Part shown: positions 1 to 7,859 of the stretch, in pieces
How the letters are laid out: the number at the start of each line of letters is the position of its first letter
Numbering within the stretch: position 1 is the first letter of the stretch
Source of the DNA: DATKLL01 sp035542475
Lineage (GTDB): Bacteria; Desulfobacterota; Syntrophia; Syntrophales; UBA2185
Assembly (NCBI GenBank): GCA_035542475.1
Contig: DATKLL010000146.1
Coordinates: 3,117-67,116, forward strand
Reading direction: 5' to 3'
Length of the DNA: 64,000 bases
Notes under the pieces: model-generated
What the model was told of the DNA's origin: nothing
Seen by the model: the letters and a program-made list of their open reading frames with translations, nothing else
The model's database searches: none
Translations under genes and position numbers: made by a program

Positions 1-1
1 G

Positions 2-454
2 CGCTGTGGTGTCTGCATTGAAGTATGCCCATCAGGGGCGGCTCATCTGGATAATGAGGGGTATCCGATCTACGATCATGATACCTGCATTGGCTGCGCA
101 CAATGTATTGCCCTCTGCGGAGAAATGGCGCTTAAAATTTTGTGGAATATAGAAGACAGGATATTTCAGGAGAAGCTGCTCGAGACGGCCGCAGCCGTCT
201 GGAAACATATCAAGGACAAAAGTATATTGATAAACGCCCTTGTCAATATATCTACGGAATGCGATTGCCTGCCGGGAGAATATTCGGTTATGTCGCCCGA
301 TTTGGGTTTTGTGGGTGGATTCAATCCGGTGGAGGTTGATGCAGAATCTCTGAGACTAATAGGTGAAGAATCATTTGAAAAAGCTCATCCGAATATACCC
401 TGGAGAAGACAATTCGAATACGCGAGAGAAATAGGATTTTATTCTGGTGATTGA
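2..454 (+). CDS. DUF362/COG2768-type Fe-S center protein, C-terminal part (5' end outside window)
   Basis: This frame is open from the first bases of the window to the TGA at 452-454, so the N-terminal part is missing. It begins inside a two-cluster ferredoxin domain: a CGVCIEVCP motif, then CIGCAQCIALC. The rest (STECDC, then SPDLGFVGGFNPVEVDAES) matches the end of the DUF362 Fe-S proteins of COG2768. That family is common in anaerobes; its biochemical role is unsettled. The gene overlaps the start of the downstream helicase by 8 bp, so the two are probably translationally coupled. Family assignment is from recalled motifs; no function is claimed. Confidence 0.8.
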   Translation, partial: RCGVCIEVCPSGAAHLDNEGYPIYDHDTCIGCAQCIALCGEMALKILWNIEDRIFQEKLLETAAAVWKHIKDKSILINALVNISTECDCLPGEYSVMSPDLGFVGGFNPVEVDAESLRLIGEESFEKAHPNIPWRRQFEYAREIGFYSGD

Positions 455-2417
455 TTACGAGAAAGAACTTAACCCGGAACAGCTGCGAGTTGTAATGGAG
501 AAAGACGGCCCGATTCTTGTCATTGCCGGTGCGGGGAGCGGAAAGACCCGCACACTGACTTATAGAGTAGCTCGTTTAATAGAATCGGGAAGCAGGCCGG
601 AAAGAATCCTGCTCGCCACATTTACCAACAAAGCCGCACGAACCATGCTTTCCAGGGTGAAGGCCCTTACCGAAGTGGATATAAGCCATATGTGGGGCGG
701 CACGTTTCATCATATCGCCCATCTTATCCTTAGGACAAATTCACTCCTTTTGGGTTATGAACGGAACTTTTCCATATTGGATAGTGAAGATTCTGCTCAA
801 CTAATTAATACGTGCATATCCGAAAAAGCGATCATAACAAATAATGACAAGTTTCCCAGAGGGGATGTGCTGAGGGATATTGTCAGTTTCTCTTTAAACA
901 CAGGCGCCGCAATTGAGGATGTAATCAAAACAAGATATCCATATTATTCCAATGTTATTGACGATATAAAGCAGGTTGCTGTACAATATCAAATGCACAA
1001 AAAGAAATTAAACGTCATGGATTTTGATGATCTTCTCATAAATTGCAAGAAACTTCTTACAGATAATCCGGGTTTATTAAGAAAATATGCAGAGCAGTTT
1101 TCCAGTGTCCTCGTTGATGAATATCAGGATACGAATACCGTCCAGGCGGAAATAGTGGATCTTTTAGCATCCGGCCATACAAACCTGATGGCAGTCGGAG
1201 ACGATTCCCAGAGTATATACGCTTTCAGAGGAGCCAATTTTGAAAACATAATCAAGTTTCCTGAAAAATATCCTGATTGCAAATTATTTAAGCTTGAGAC
1301 TAACTACCGCAGCACACCCGAAATCCTGCATCTGGCTAATATGAGCATCATAAACAATGACAGGCAGTATCAGAAAACACTCCGATCTGTAAGAAGAAAG
1401 GGCATAAGGCCGATTCTCATACCAGTAAAAGATGTTATGCAGCAGGCTAATTTTGCCGCTCAGAGAATCCTTGAACTGATACGGGAAGGAATACCCCTCA
1501 GCGAAATTGCAGTCTTGTATCGTGCCCACTATCATTCCATGGAACTTCAAATGGAAATGGTGCGCAGAGGAATTCCGTTTGAAATCCGTTCCGGCATACG
1601 CTTTTTCGAGCAGGCCCACATAAAGGATGTGACCGCGTATATGAGGATCATCATGAATCCTTTTGACGAACTGGCATGGAAAAGGGTGTTGGGCCTTTAT
1701 AGGAAAATCGGGAAAATAACCGCTGAAAAGTTGTGGAATTTCTTACTATCAAAGAAGAGCCCCTTGGAAACGGCGCTCCATGATGATTTTTTGAGACGTA
1801 CACCAAAAGCTGCAAAAGAAGGTATTATGAGTTGCCGGAACATACTCGGAAGACTCACCCGTTCGCCCGGTATATCTCCATCGGAGATTATCGAAATTTT
1901 ACTGGAGGGCGGCTATCGTGATCACCTGCGGGAGAAGTATACCGATGCTGCATCAAGAGAAGACGATTTGATTCAGTTGTCTAATTTCTCCTCGAGGTTT
2001 TTTTCTCTAGAAGATTTTTTAGGCGAACTATCACTGTTGACTAACATGACCGAAGTGAATGAGTCCGAAGCGGACGACGAGAATGGGGACAGGGTTATCC
2101 TCAGTACTATACATCAGGCAAAGGGACTTGAGTGGTCCGTTGTTTTGATTATCTGGTGCGCCGATGGGATGCTTCCCCTGGCACGCGCCCTGAAAGACCC
2201 GAACGGGGAAGAGGAAGAAAGAAGGCTTTTTTACGTGGCGACAACAAGGGCAAAGGATCAGCTTTATCTCTGCTACCCGCTCACAAGCTATACAAGGGGC
2301 ATGGGGAATATGATGCAGATGCCATCCAGATTCATAAGAGAACTCTCGCCCACAGCAATGTACAAAAAAACCTGCCCGTTCGATCAATGGGCAGTCGACG
2401 AAGACTGGAGATTCTAA
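447..2417 (+). CDS. UvrD/Rep-family superfamily 1A ATP-dependent DNA helicase
   Basis: A 3'-5' DNA helicase, predicted to act in repair or replication restart. All SF1A motifs are visible in order: Walker A GAGSGKT (residues 28-34), motif Ia TFTNKAA, Walker B VDEYQDTN, motif III GDDSQSIYAFRGA, motif IV LETNYRS, motif V STIHQAKGLEW and motif VI RRLFYVATTRAKDQL. At 656 aa it is shorter than E. coli UvrD (about 720 aa), mainly because the C-terminal tail is short, as in other compact Rep/PcrA-like proteins. The start is a GTG at 447 inside the end of the upstream gene; a TTG at 451 is out of frame. Its stop overlaps the convergent downstream gene by 4 bp. Helicase identity is certain; assignment as UvrD, Rep or PcrA is not. 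Confidence 0.93.
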   Translation: MIDYEKELNPEQLRVVMEKDGPILVIAGAGSGKTRTLTYRVARLIESGSRPERILLATFTNKAARTMLSRVKALTEVDISHMWGGTFHHIAHLILRTNSLLLGYERNFSILDSEDSAQLINTCISEKAIITNNDKFPRGDVLRDIVSFSLNTGAAIEDVIKTRYPYYSNVIDDIKQVAVQYQMHKKKLNVMDFDDLLINCKKLLTDNPGLLRKYAEQFSSVLVDEYQDTNTVQAEIVDLLASGHTNLMAVGDDSQSIYAFRGANFENIIKFPEKYPDCKLFKLETNYRSTPEILHLANMSIINNDRQYQKTLRSVRRKGIRPILIPVKDVMQQANFAAQRILELIREGIPLSEIAVLYRAHYHSMELQMEMVRRGIPFEIRSGIRFFEQAHIKDVTAYMRIIMNPFDELAWKRVLGLYRKIGKITAEKLWNFLLSKKSPLETALHDDFLRRTPKAAKEGIMSCRNILGRLTRSPGISPSEIIEILLEGGYRDHLREKYTDAASREDDLIQLSNFSSRFFSLEDFLGELSLLTNMTEVNESEADDENGDRVILSTIHQAKGLEWSVVLIIWCADGMLPLARALKDPNGEEEERRLFYVATTRAKDQLYLCYPLTSYTRGMGNMMQMPSRFIRELSPTAMYKKTCPFDQWAVDEDWRF

Positions 2418-4303
2418 AGCCAGCGGTCGAGCTTTGATTTTGCCTCGTATTCTTCCCTGAGTGCTATTTGCGTGGCCTCCGCGATATCTTCCACCCTCTT
2501 GACCAGATCTTCAAACTTTATATCAACACCGAAGATGCCTACCATTTCGTCATTATCATCAACAAGGGGAGCAGAAACTGTTATGCAAAGCGCCCCCGTC
2601 ATTTTTGATATGTAGAAATTTGTCACGTGCATCTTGCCGCTCTGTAAAGGCTTGATGAACCACTCCCTGTCTGACTGGTCTGTCCCGACTCCGTAGTTCT
2701 CGTATTTTGCCCTGTCTGCAATGTTGGTGATGTTCTTTGTAGTCTTCTTGCCATTCATATCTACCACATAGGCAAACTGAATAGATGGATTCTCTTCAAT
2801 ACACTGCTGCATGATCGGTTCCTGTAAGTCCGGCTTCATAGTCTTCATTACCGGATGGTCGATCACCTGTTTGACGACATCCATAGCGGCCTGTGTCGCC
2901 ACGAATTTGATCTTCTCCAGATCAGACATAAAGAGTTCCGGCAGATACTTTCTTACCAATCTCTCAAGCTCCTCGTGAGAAATTCCCGTTGCCCTGCCGG
3001 CTTCATATTGCTCCATTACCCACTTATGGATTTTCGAAACACCCGGATGTCTTTTATCGATCACAGTTTTGCCTTTTTCACTCAAACGTGCATTGATCCA
3101 GTGGGCTATGCCCGCCTTACCGGACTTATCGGTTATCATGGTCACGATTGGTCTCTTCAGTATTTTGGTCGTATCGAAGATATTGTAGATTTCTTCATTT
3201 TTAATAAGACCGTCTGCGTGTATGCCGGCTTTGGTTATATTAAATTCCGCACCGACAAAAGGAAAATTAGTGGGAATTTTTACACCGATTTCCTTTTCAA
3301 AATATTGGGCGATATCAGTAATAACCGTAGTATCAATGCCGTTATTAGTTCCCCTCAATCCGATATATTCAATGATAAGACCTTCTACAGGGGCATTGCC
3401 GGTACGCTCTCCCAGTCCGAGCAGGGTTCCATTTGCAGCACTGCAACCGTAAAGCCAGGCTGTTGTAGCATTGATCATAGCCTTATGGAAATCGTTATGG
3501 CCGTGCCATTCCAGCAGATGACCGGGAACACCGCCTTCATCTATAAAGGCCCGGATAAGCTTTTCAACGCTCCTGGGCAAGGACGCACCCGGATAGGTTA
3601 CGCCATACCCCATAGTGTCACAAAGCCTGATCTTGATGTCGATGCCGCTTTCCTCACGCAGCTTCATCAGTTCAATGGCCAGGGGTACACAAAATCCGTA
3701 TATCTCAGCCCTTGTTATATCTTCAAAGTGACACCTGGGTATAATACCTTCAGCGAGAATATCTTTTACAATGCCCATGTAATCATCAAACGCCTTTTTT
3801 CTCGATACATTAAGCTTGAGAAAAATATGGTAGTCGGAAACAGAAGTCAATATGCCCGTTTCTTTCAGCTCCATTTCCTTCACCAGCTTTATGTCCTCTT
3901 TCTGGGCCCTGATCCAACCTGTAATCTCGGGATATTCCAGGCCGAGTTCCAGGCATTTTGTCACTGCTTCCCTGTCTTTCTTGCTGTAAAGGAAGAATTC
4001 AGATTGCCTGATTACTCCGTTCTTGCCGCCCAGCCTGCTCATAAAAGTATAGAGATCAACAATCTGCTTTACCGTATACGGTGGGCGTGCCTGCTGTCCG
4101 TCCCTGAAGGTGGTATCCGTGATAAATATGTCATCAGCAGGGTTTATCGGGATTATCTTATGATCAAAATCAATCCTGCTCACCTCGTCATAAGGGAATA
4201 CACCCTTCTGCAAATTTGGCTCCGTTACATCCTTGAGATCAAGTTGCCAGAATTTTGTATGTTCATGATCCAGGACTCTCTTTTCCTTATTCCATTTTGC
4301 CAT
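2414..4303 (-). CDS. Isopropylmalate/homocitrate/Re-citrate synthase-like DRE-TIM enzyme with C-terminal Cache-like domain
   Basis: A 629-aa acyl-CoA Claisen-condensing enzyme of the isopropylmalate/homocitrate synthase family. The metal and active-site motif TDTTFRDGQQ sits at residues 62-71, and the metal-binding HGHND motif follows further on. Syntrophs such as Syntrophus aciditrophicus use a Re-citrate synthase of this superfamily, and that is my preferred function; homocitrate or isopropylmalate synthase remain possible. Residues about 492-602 do not look like a LeuA regulatory domain. They resemble a Cache/PDC sensor fold (DREWF, YISKMTG, ITVSAPLVDD, VGIFGVDI), with no membrane segment before it. 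The start is the ATG at 4303, which has GGAG 8 nt upstream; an ATG at 4342 would lie inside the terminator stem. The stop overlaps the uvrD-like stop (CTAA, 2414-2417). Confidence 0.88.
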   Translation of the reverse strand: MAKWNKEKRVLDHEHTKFWQLDLKDVTEPNLQKGVFPYDEVSRIDFDHKIIPINPADDIFITDTTFRDGQQARPPYTVKQIVDLYTFMSRLGGKNGVIRQSEFFLYSKKDREAVTKCLELGLEYPEITGWIRAQKEDIKLVKEMELKETGILTSVSDYHIFLKLNVSRKKAFDDYMGIVKDILAEGIIPRCHFEDITRAEIYGFCVPLAIELMKLREESGIDIKIRLCDTMGYGVTYPGASLPRSVEKLIRAFIDEGGVPGHLLEWHGHNDFHKAMINATTAWLYGCSAANGTLLGLGERTGNAPVEGLIIEYIGLRGTNNGIDTTVITDIAQYFEKEIGVKIPTNFPFVGAEFNITKAGIHADGLIKNEEIYNIFDTTKILKRPIVTMITDKSGKAGIAHWINARLSEKGKTVIDKRHPGVSKIHKWVMEQYEAGRATGISHEELERLVRKYLPELFMSDLEKIKFVATQAAMDVVKQVIDHPVMKTMKPDLQEPIMQQCIEENPSIQFAYVVDMNGKKTTKNITNIADRAKYENYGVGTDQSDREWFIKPLQSGKMHVTNFYISKMTGALCITVSAPLVDDNDEMVGIFGVDIKFEDLVKRVEDIAEATQIALREEYEAKSKLDRWL

Positions 4304-4320
4304 AGTAGATACTCCAGTTA

Positions 4321-4366
4321 TTTTTAATAAAAAAGAGGGCACCCTGAAACCAGTTGTGCCCTCTTT
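4321..4366 (-). terminator. Intrinsic terminator or attenuator between the small ORF and the synthase gene
   Basis: On the minus strand, an 11-bp perfect stem (4356-4366 with 4332-4342) encloses a 13-nt loop and runs into a T-rich tract at 4325-4334. It ends 28 nt before the synthase ATG and begins 18 nt after the stop of the 48-aa small ORF. Eight loop bases (4344-4351) are perfectly complementary to 4381-4388, which overlap the small ORF stop codon. An alternative pairing that competes with the terminator is therefore possible. Confidence 0.8.
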
Positions 4367-4384
4367 GAAAATATGCTTCGGGTT

Positions 4385-4531
4385 TCAGTACAAAAGTAAA
4401 ATTGCTTCCTTTGGGGCTGAACATGGCTTAGCTGCACCTGCCTTTTTCATGGAGACGGTCTGTTTCCTGTTTCTAACAGGTTGAACTGCCTTCTTTTCGG
4501 TAAAGGTGTCAAACAGACGCTTATGTAACAT
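4385..4531 (-). CDS. 48-aa basic small protein or leader peptide upstream of the synthase
   Basis: An ATG at 4531 with a strong AGAGGAG Shine-Dalgarno 8 nt upstream opens a 48-codon frame ending in TGA at 4387-4385. The product begins MLHKRLFDTF, is rich in Lys and Arg, has an Ala/Pro-rich stretch, and ends ILLLY. I recognise no family. It has its own promoter (4589-4617) and is followed at once by an intrinsic terminator and the synthase gene. It could be a leader peptide of an attenuator; the three Leu codons next to the stop are suggestive. It could also be an independent small protein. Support comes from the ribosome-binding site and context, not homology. Confidence 0.55.
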   Translation of the reverse strand: MLHKRLFDTFTEKKAVQPVRNRKQTVSMKKAGAAKPCSAPKEAILLLY

Positions 4532-4588
4532 TAGCTTATCTCCTCTTATTGTTCCTACAACAAAACCATCAAAAGCTCACTTTTTAAA

Positions 4589-4617
4589 ATATTAATAATA
4601 TAAGGCTATCTTGTCAA
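4589..4617 (-). promoter_or_regulatory. Sigma70-like promoter for the small ORF/synthase unit
   Basis: On the minus strand, TTGACA (4617-4612), a 17-nt spacer and TAATAT (4594-4589) form a near-consensus promoter 19 nt downstream of the aspS stop. The predicted start near 4582 gives a leader of about 280 nt before the synthase ATG, containing the small ORF and the terminator. Confidence 0.7.
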
Positions 4618-4635
4618 TAGAAATATATTCGAAAA

Positions 4636-6411
4636 TCAGACAATTTTTAGAGAAAGCTCCATTAATTGTTCTATGCTCACTTCTGATGGCGCATCTGTGA
4701 GAAGGCATGTAGCCTTCTGCGTCTTGGGAAATGCAATGACATCCCTGATGCTCTCCGCACCGGCCATTATCATGACCAATCTGTCAAAACCGAGGGCAAT
4801 ACCTCCGTGGGGAGGTGTCCCGTACTCTAATGCATCGAGAAGAAATCCGAACTTTTTCCTGGCCTCGGCATCCTGCATACCCAAGGCACTAAAGACCGTG
4901 GACTGGATATCCTGCCTGTGAATACGTATGCTCCCCCCACCTATTTCTGTTCCGTTCAGGACAATATCATAGGCCCTTGCCCTGACTTTTCCAGGATCAT
5001 TCGTAAGGAACGGAAGGTCTTCCGTAACAGGAGAGGTAAAAGGATGATGTTTTGATACGTACCTTTTCTCCGTTTCACTGTACTCGAACAAGGGAAATTC
5101 ATTTACCCAAGTAAACGCGTATTGTCCAGAACCAATAAGGTTTAATTTCTTAGCGAGATGAATTCTTAGATTGCCCAGCGCATCATGTACAACCGAAGGA
5201 GAGTCGGCAAGAAAGACGATTACATCCCCTTCTTTAACCTCCATTTTCTTATTAATATTTTCGACTTCAGATGCTGTAAGAAACTTAAATATCGGTGACG
5301 TCCATCCGTCGGGATTGACTCTAGCCCAGGCTAGACCCTTTGCGCCATATACGCTGACATAATCGGCCAGGCCATCGAGGTCCTTTCGGGTAAGATTCTT
5401 TCCGTCTTCAATCTTGATGGCTTTTACCACTCCGCCGCCGGCTGCTACTTCCTGAAACACTTTTAGATTGGAGTTTTTCAAGATTTCCGTGAGGTCTCTT
5501 AATTCCAATGCAAAACGGATGTCAGGGTTATCCCTGCCGTAACGATCGATTGCCTCCGCGTAGGATATTACCGGAAACGGGACTGATAATTCCTTATTGA
5601 GACATGTGCGGAACAGGTGAACTATAAGGCCTTCGGTTATCCGGTAAATATCATCCTCGGAGATGAAAGACATCTCCACATCAATCTGCGTAAACTCCGG
5701 CTGGCGGTCGGCCCTCAGGTCTTCGTCACGGAAACATCTGACGATCTGGTAATATCTGTCAAACCCGGAAACCATCAGCAACTGCTTGAAGAGCTGGGGT
5801 GACTGGGGCAGGGCATAAAACATCCCCTGGTTAATCCGGCTGGGTACAAGATAGTCACGTGCACCTTCAGGCGTGCTCTTTGTCAGCACCGGAGTTTCAA
5901 CTTCAATGAACGCTTCCTTTTGAAAATACAGCCGTGTTTGGGCTGCGATATTGCTTCTGAGGATGAGGTTTTTCTGCATTTCAGGACGCCTCAGGTCCAG
6001 GTATCGGTACTTCAATCGGACATTCTCGGAAACATCTATGTTTTCATTCAACACAAAAGGTGGTGTTTTGGCTTCGCTTAAGATCTCCAGTTCGTGAGCC
6101 ATTACCTCAATCTCACCCGTCTTCAATTCAGGGTTTTCCATACCCTCAGGTCTTCTTTGAACCATACCTCTCACGGCAAGGACAAATTCATTTCTTATTT
6201 TGTGCGCCTCTTTGTGACAGTCCGTATCGATATCAGGATTAAAGACAACCTGGGCAAGCCCTTCGCGATCCCTTAGATCGATGAAGATAACGCCTCCATG
6301 GTCACGTCTGCGATGTACCCACCCCATCAGAATGACTTCTTCACCTGTATTGGATGCATTAAGATCACCGCAGTAATGTGTCCTTTTCTTCACTGTTAAA
6401 AAATCTGTCAA
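4636..6411 (-). CDS. aspS: Aspartyl-tRNA synthetase
   Basis: A 591-aa class II aminoacyl-tRNA synthetase of the bacterial type, with the length expected for an enzyme carrying the inserted GAD domain. The N-terminal OB-fold anticodon-binding domain (GWVHRRRDHGGVIFIDLRDREG) is followed by motif 1 (FIEVETPVL), the aspartate-recognition region (PQSPQLFKQLLM), motif 2 (RCFRDEDLRADRQPEFTQID) and motif 3 (GIALGFDRLVM). It may be discriminating or may also charge tRNA-Asn; the sequence alone does not settle this. It follows hisS by 7 nt, so the two are co-transcribed. Confidence 0.97.
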   Translation of the reverse strand: MTDFLTVKKRTHYCGDLNASNTGEEVILMGWVHRRRDHGGVIFIDLRDREGLAQVVFNPDIDTDCHKEAHKIRNEFVLAVRGMVQRRPEGMENPELKTGEIEVMAHELEILSEAKTPPFVLNENIDVSENVRLKYRYLDLRRPEMQKNLILRSNIAAQTRLYFQKEAFIEVETPVLTKSTPEGARDYLVPSRINQGMFYALPQSPQLFKQLLMVSGFDRYYQIVRCFRDEDLRADRQPEFTQIDVEMSFISEDDIYRITEGLIVHLFRTCLNKELSVPFPVISYAEAIDRYGRDNPDIRFALELRDLTEILKNSNLKVFQEVAAGGGVVKAIKIEDGKNLTRKDLDGLADYVSVYGAKGLAWARVNPDGWTSPIFKFLTASEVENINKKMEVKEGDVIVFLADSPSVVHDALGNLRIHLAKKLNLIGSGQYAFTWVNEFPLFEYSETEKRYVSKHHPFTSPVTEDLPFLTNDPGKVRARAYDIVLNGTEIGGGSIRIHRQDIQSTVFSALGMQDAEARKKFGFLLDALEYGTPPHGGIALGFDRLVMIMAGAESIRDVIAFPKTQKATCLLTDAPSEVSIEQLMELSLKIV

Positions 6412-6418
6412 AATATGA

Positions 6419-7684
6419 TTAGCTCCCTCTAATAATTTTTATAATTGTTTCCTCAAGGCATTCAAGACTTAAAGTCTCCTGCGTTCCTTTTTTCATATTC
6501 CTCAGTTCAGCTTTGCTTTCCAGTATTTCTCTGTCACCCAATATAAGTGTAAAGTGAGAGTTGAGCTTATCCGCTCTTTTCATCTGGCCTTTCAGGCTTT
6601 TCCCCGAATAATCCATTTCAGTTTGAATCCCATGGATTCGTAATCTATTGCATACGGCAAAGGCAAGCTTTTGTGCGTCCTCACCGAGGGAAGCAATAAA
6701 TAGCAGGGGAGGAAGCAGTAATTTCCTATTATTAAGAGGCGCTATTGAAATCAGCCGTTCACATCCGATCGCAAATCCGATTCCGGGAACATCCGGCCCA
6801 CCGAGTTCTTTCACCAGACCATCGTATCGCCCGCCCCCAGCGACGGCATTCTGGGCTCCCAGATGCTCTGTGACAACTTCAAAGGCAGTTTTTGCGTAGT
6901 AATCAAGTCCCCTCACCATCTTGGAATTTATTTCAAAGTGGATGTCGAAAGTCTCTAAGGATTCCTGTACTTTTGCAAAATGATCCCTACATGCCGGACA
7001 TAGGAAGTCAAGAATCTTCGGTGCACGTTCGATTAACTCGATACAATTTGTCATTTTACAATCAAAAACTCTAAGGGGATTCATATTAAGACGCCGCTGA
7101 CAATCGTTACACAGTCCTTTTTCTTTTCCCCGCAAATAGTCGGTTAAAGCTTGTCTGAATTTAGGGCGGCATTCGGTACATCCGAGAGAATTAATCTGTA
7201 GGTGGAAATCAACAAGCTCGACGCGCTGCAAAAACTGAATGAGCATAAGAATTACTTCAGCATCAGAGCGGGGATCATCGACACCAATAAGTTCGACATT
7301 GATCTGATGAAACTGTCTGAATCTCCCTTTTTGCGGTCTTTCACGCCTGAACATGGGGCCGATGGTGAAAAGTTTTGATACCGGGTCAGCCGCATAAAGT
7401 GCATGCTCGAGATACGCGCGGACGATGGAAGCGGTTGCCTCCGGACGAAGCGTTAGGTATTCATCTCCGCGGTCGAGAAATGTGTACATCTCCTTTTCAA
7501 CTATATCTGTGGATTCCCCGATGCTTCTCCTGAATAGGTCCGTTTTTTCCAGGATAGGCACCCTTATCTCCCGAAAACCGAAATTATTGAATATCTCGCG
7601 AGCTATGCATTCTATGAATTGCCACTTACCCGATTCCTGGGGAAGTATATCCTTAAACCCTCTGACTGCCGTGATAATTTCCAT
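6419..7684 (-). CDS. hisS: Histidyl-tRNA synthetase
   Basis: A 421-aa class II synthetase of normal HisRS length. It shows RGFKDILPQE at the N-terminus, motif 2 (FRRERPQKGRFRQFHQ), the histidine-specific GLDYYAKTAFEV segment, and motif 3 (GIGFAIGCERL) preceded by AGGGRYDGLV. The C-terminal anticodon-binding domain has GDREI. The cysteines at mid-protein (CTECRPKF, CNDCQRR, CPACRDHF) resemble the zinc-like knuckles seen in many bacterial HisRS proteins. It lies downstream of comEC with a 175-nt gap and immediately upstream of aspS. Confidence 0.97.
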   Translation of the reverse strand: MEIITAVRGFKDILPQESGKWQFIECIAREIFNNFGFREIRVPILEKTDLFRRSIGESTDIVEKEMYTFLDRGDEYLTLRPEATASIVRAYLEHALYAADPVSKLFTIGPMFRRERPQKGRFRQFHQINVELIGVDDPRSDAEVILMLIQFLQRVELVDFHLQINSLGCTECRPKFRQALTDYLRGKEKGLCNDCQRRLNMNPLRVFDCKMTNCIELIERAPKILDFLCPACRDHFAKVQESLETFDIHFEINSKMVRGLDYYAKTAFEVVTEHLGAQNAVAGGGRYDGLVKELGGPDVPGIGFAIGCERLISIAPLNNRKLLLPPLLFIASLGEDAQKLAFAVCNRLRIHGIQTEMDYSGKSLKGQMKRADKLNSHFTLILGDREILESKAELRNMKKGTQETLSLECLEETIIKIIRGS

Positions 7685-7859
7685 TGATGACTGACCATTA
7701 AGTTTGATTATTTAATAAACGATCGAACAATAAAATAATATGACCGAGTTTGTTGTTATCAAAACGAGAGGATCGATAACACATAAAGCATTGAAGTGCA
7801 ATAGAAGTTTCTCTTCCTGACTAAAATTGAAAGCAAGCTCAGGAGTAATCATTGACAAT

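Noticed and set aside
2855..4327. A 490-codon open frame on the + strand opposite the synthase gene
   Set aside because: It is antisense to a gene with clear catalytic motifs, and its translation shows no recognisable domain; long shadow frames are common opposite such genes.
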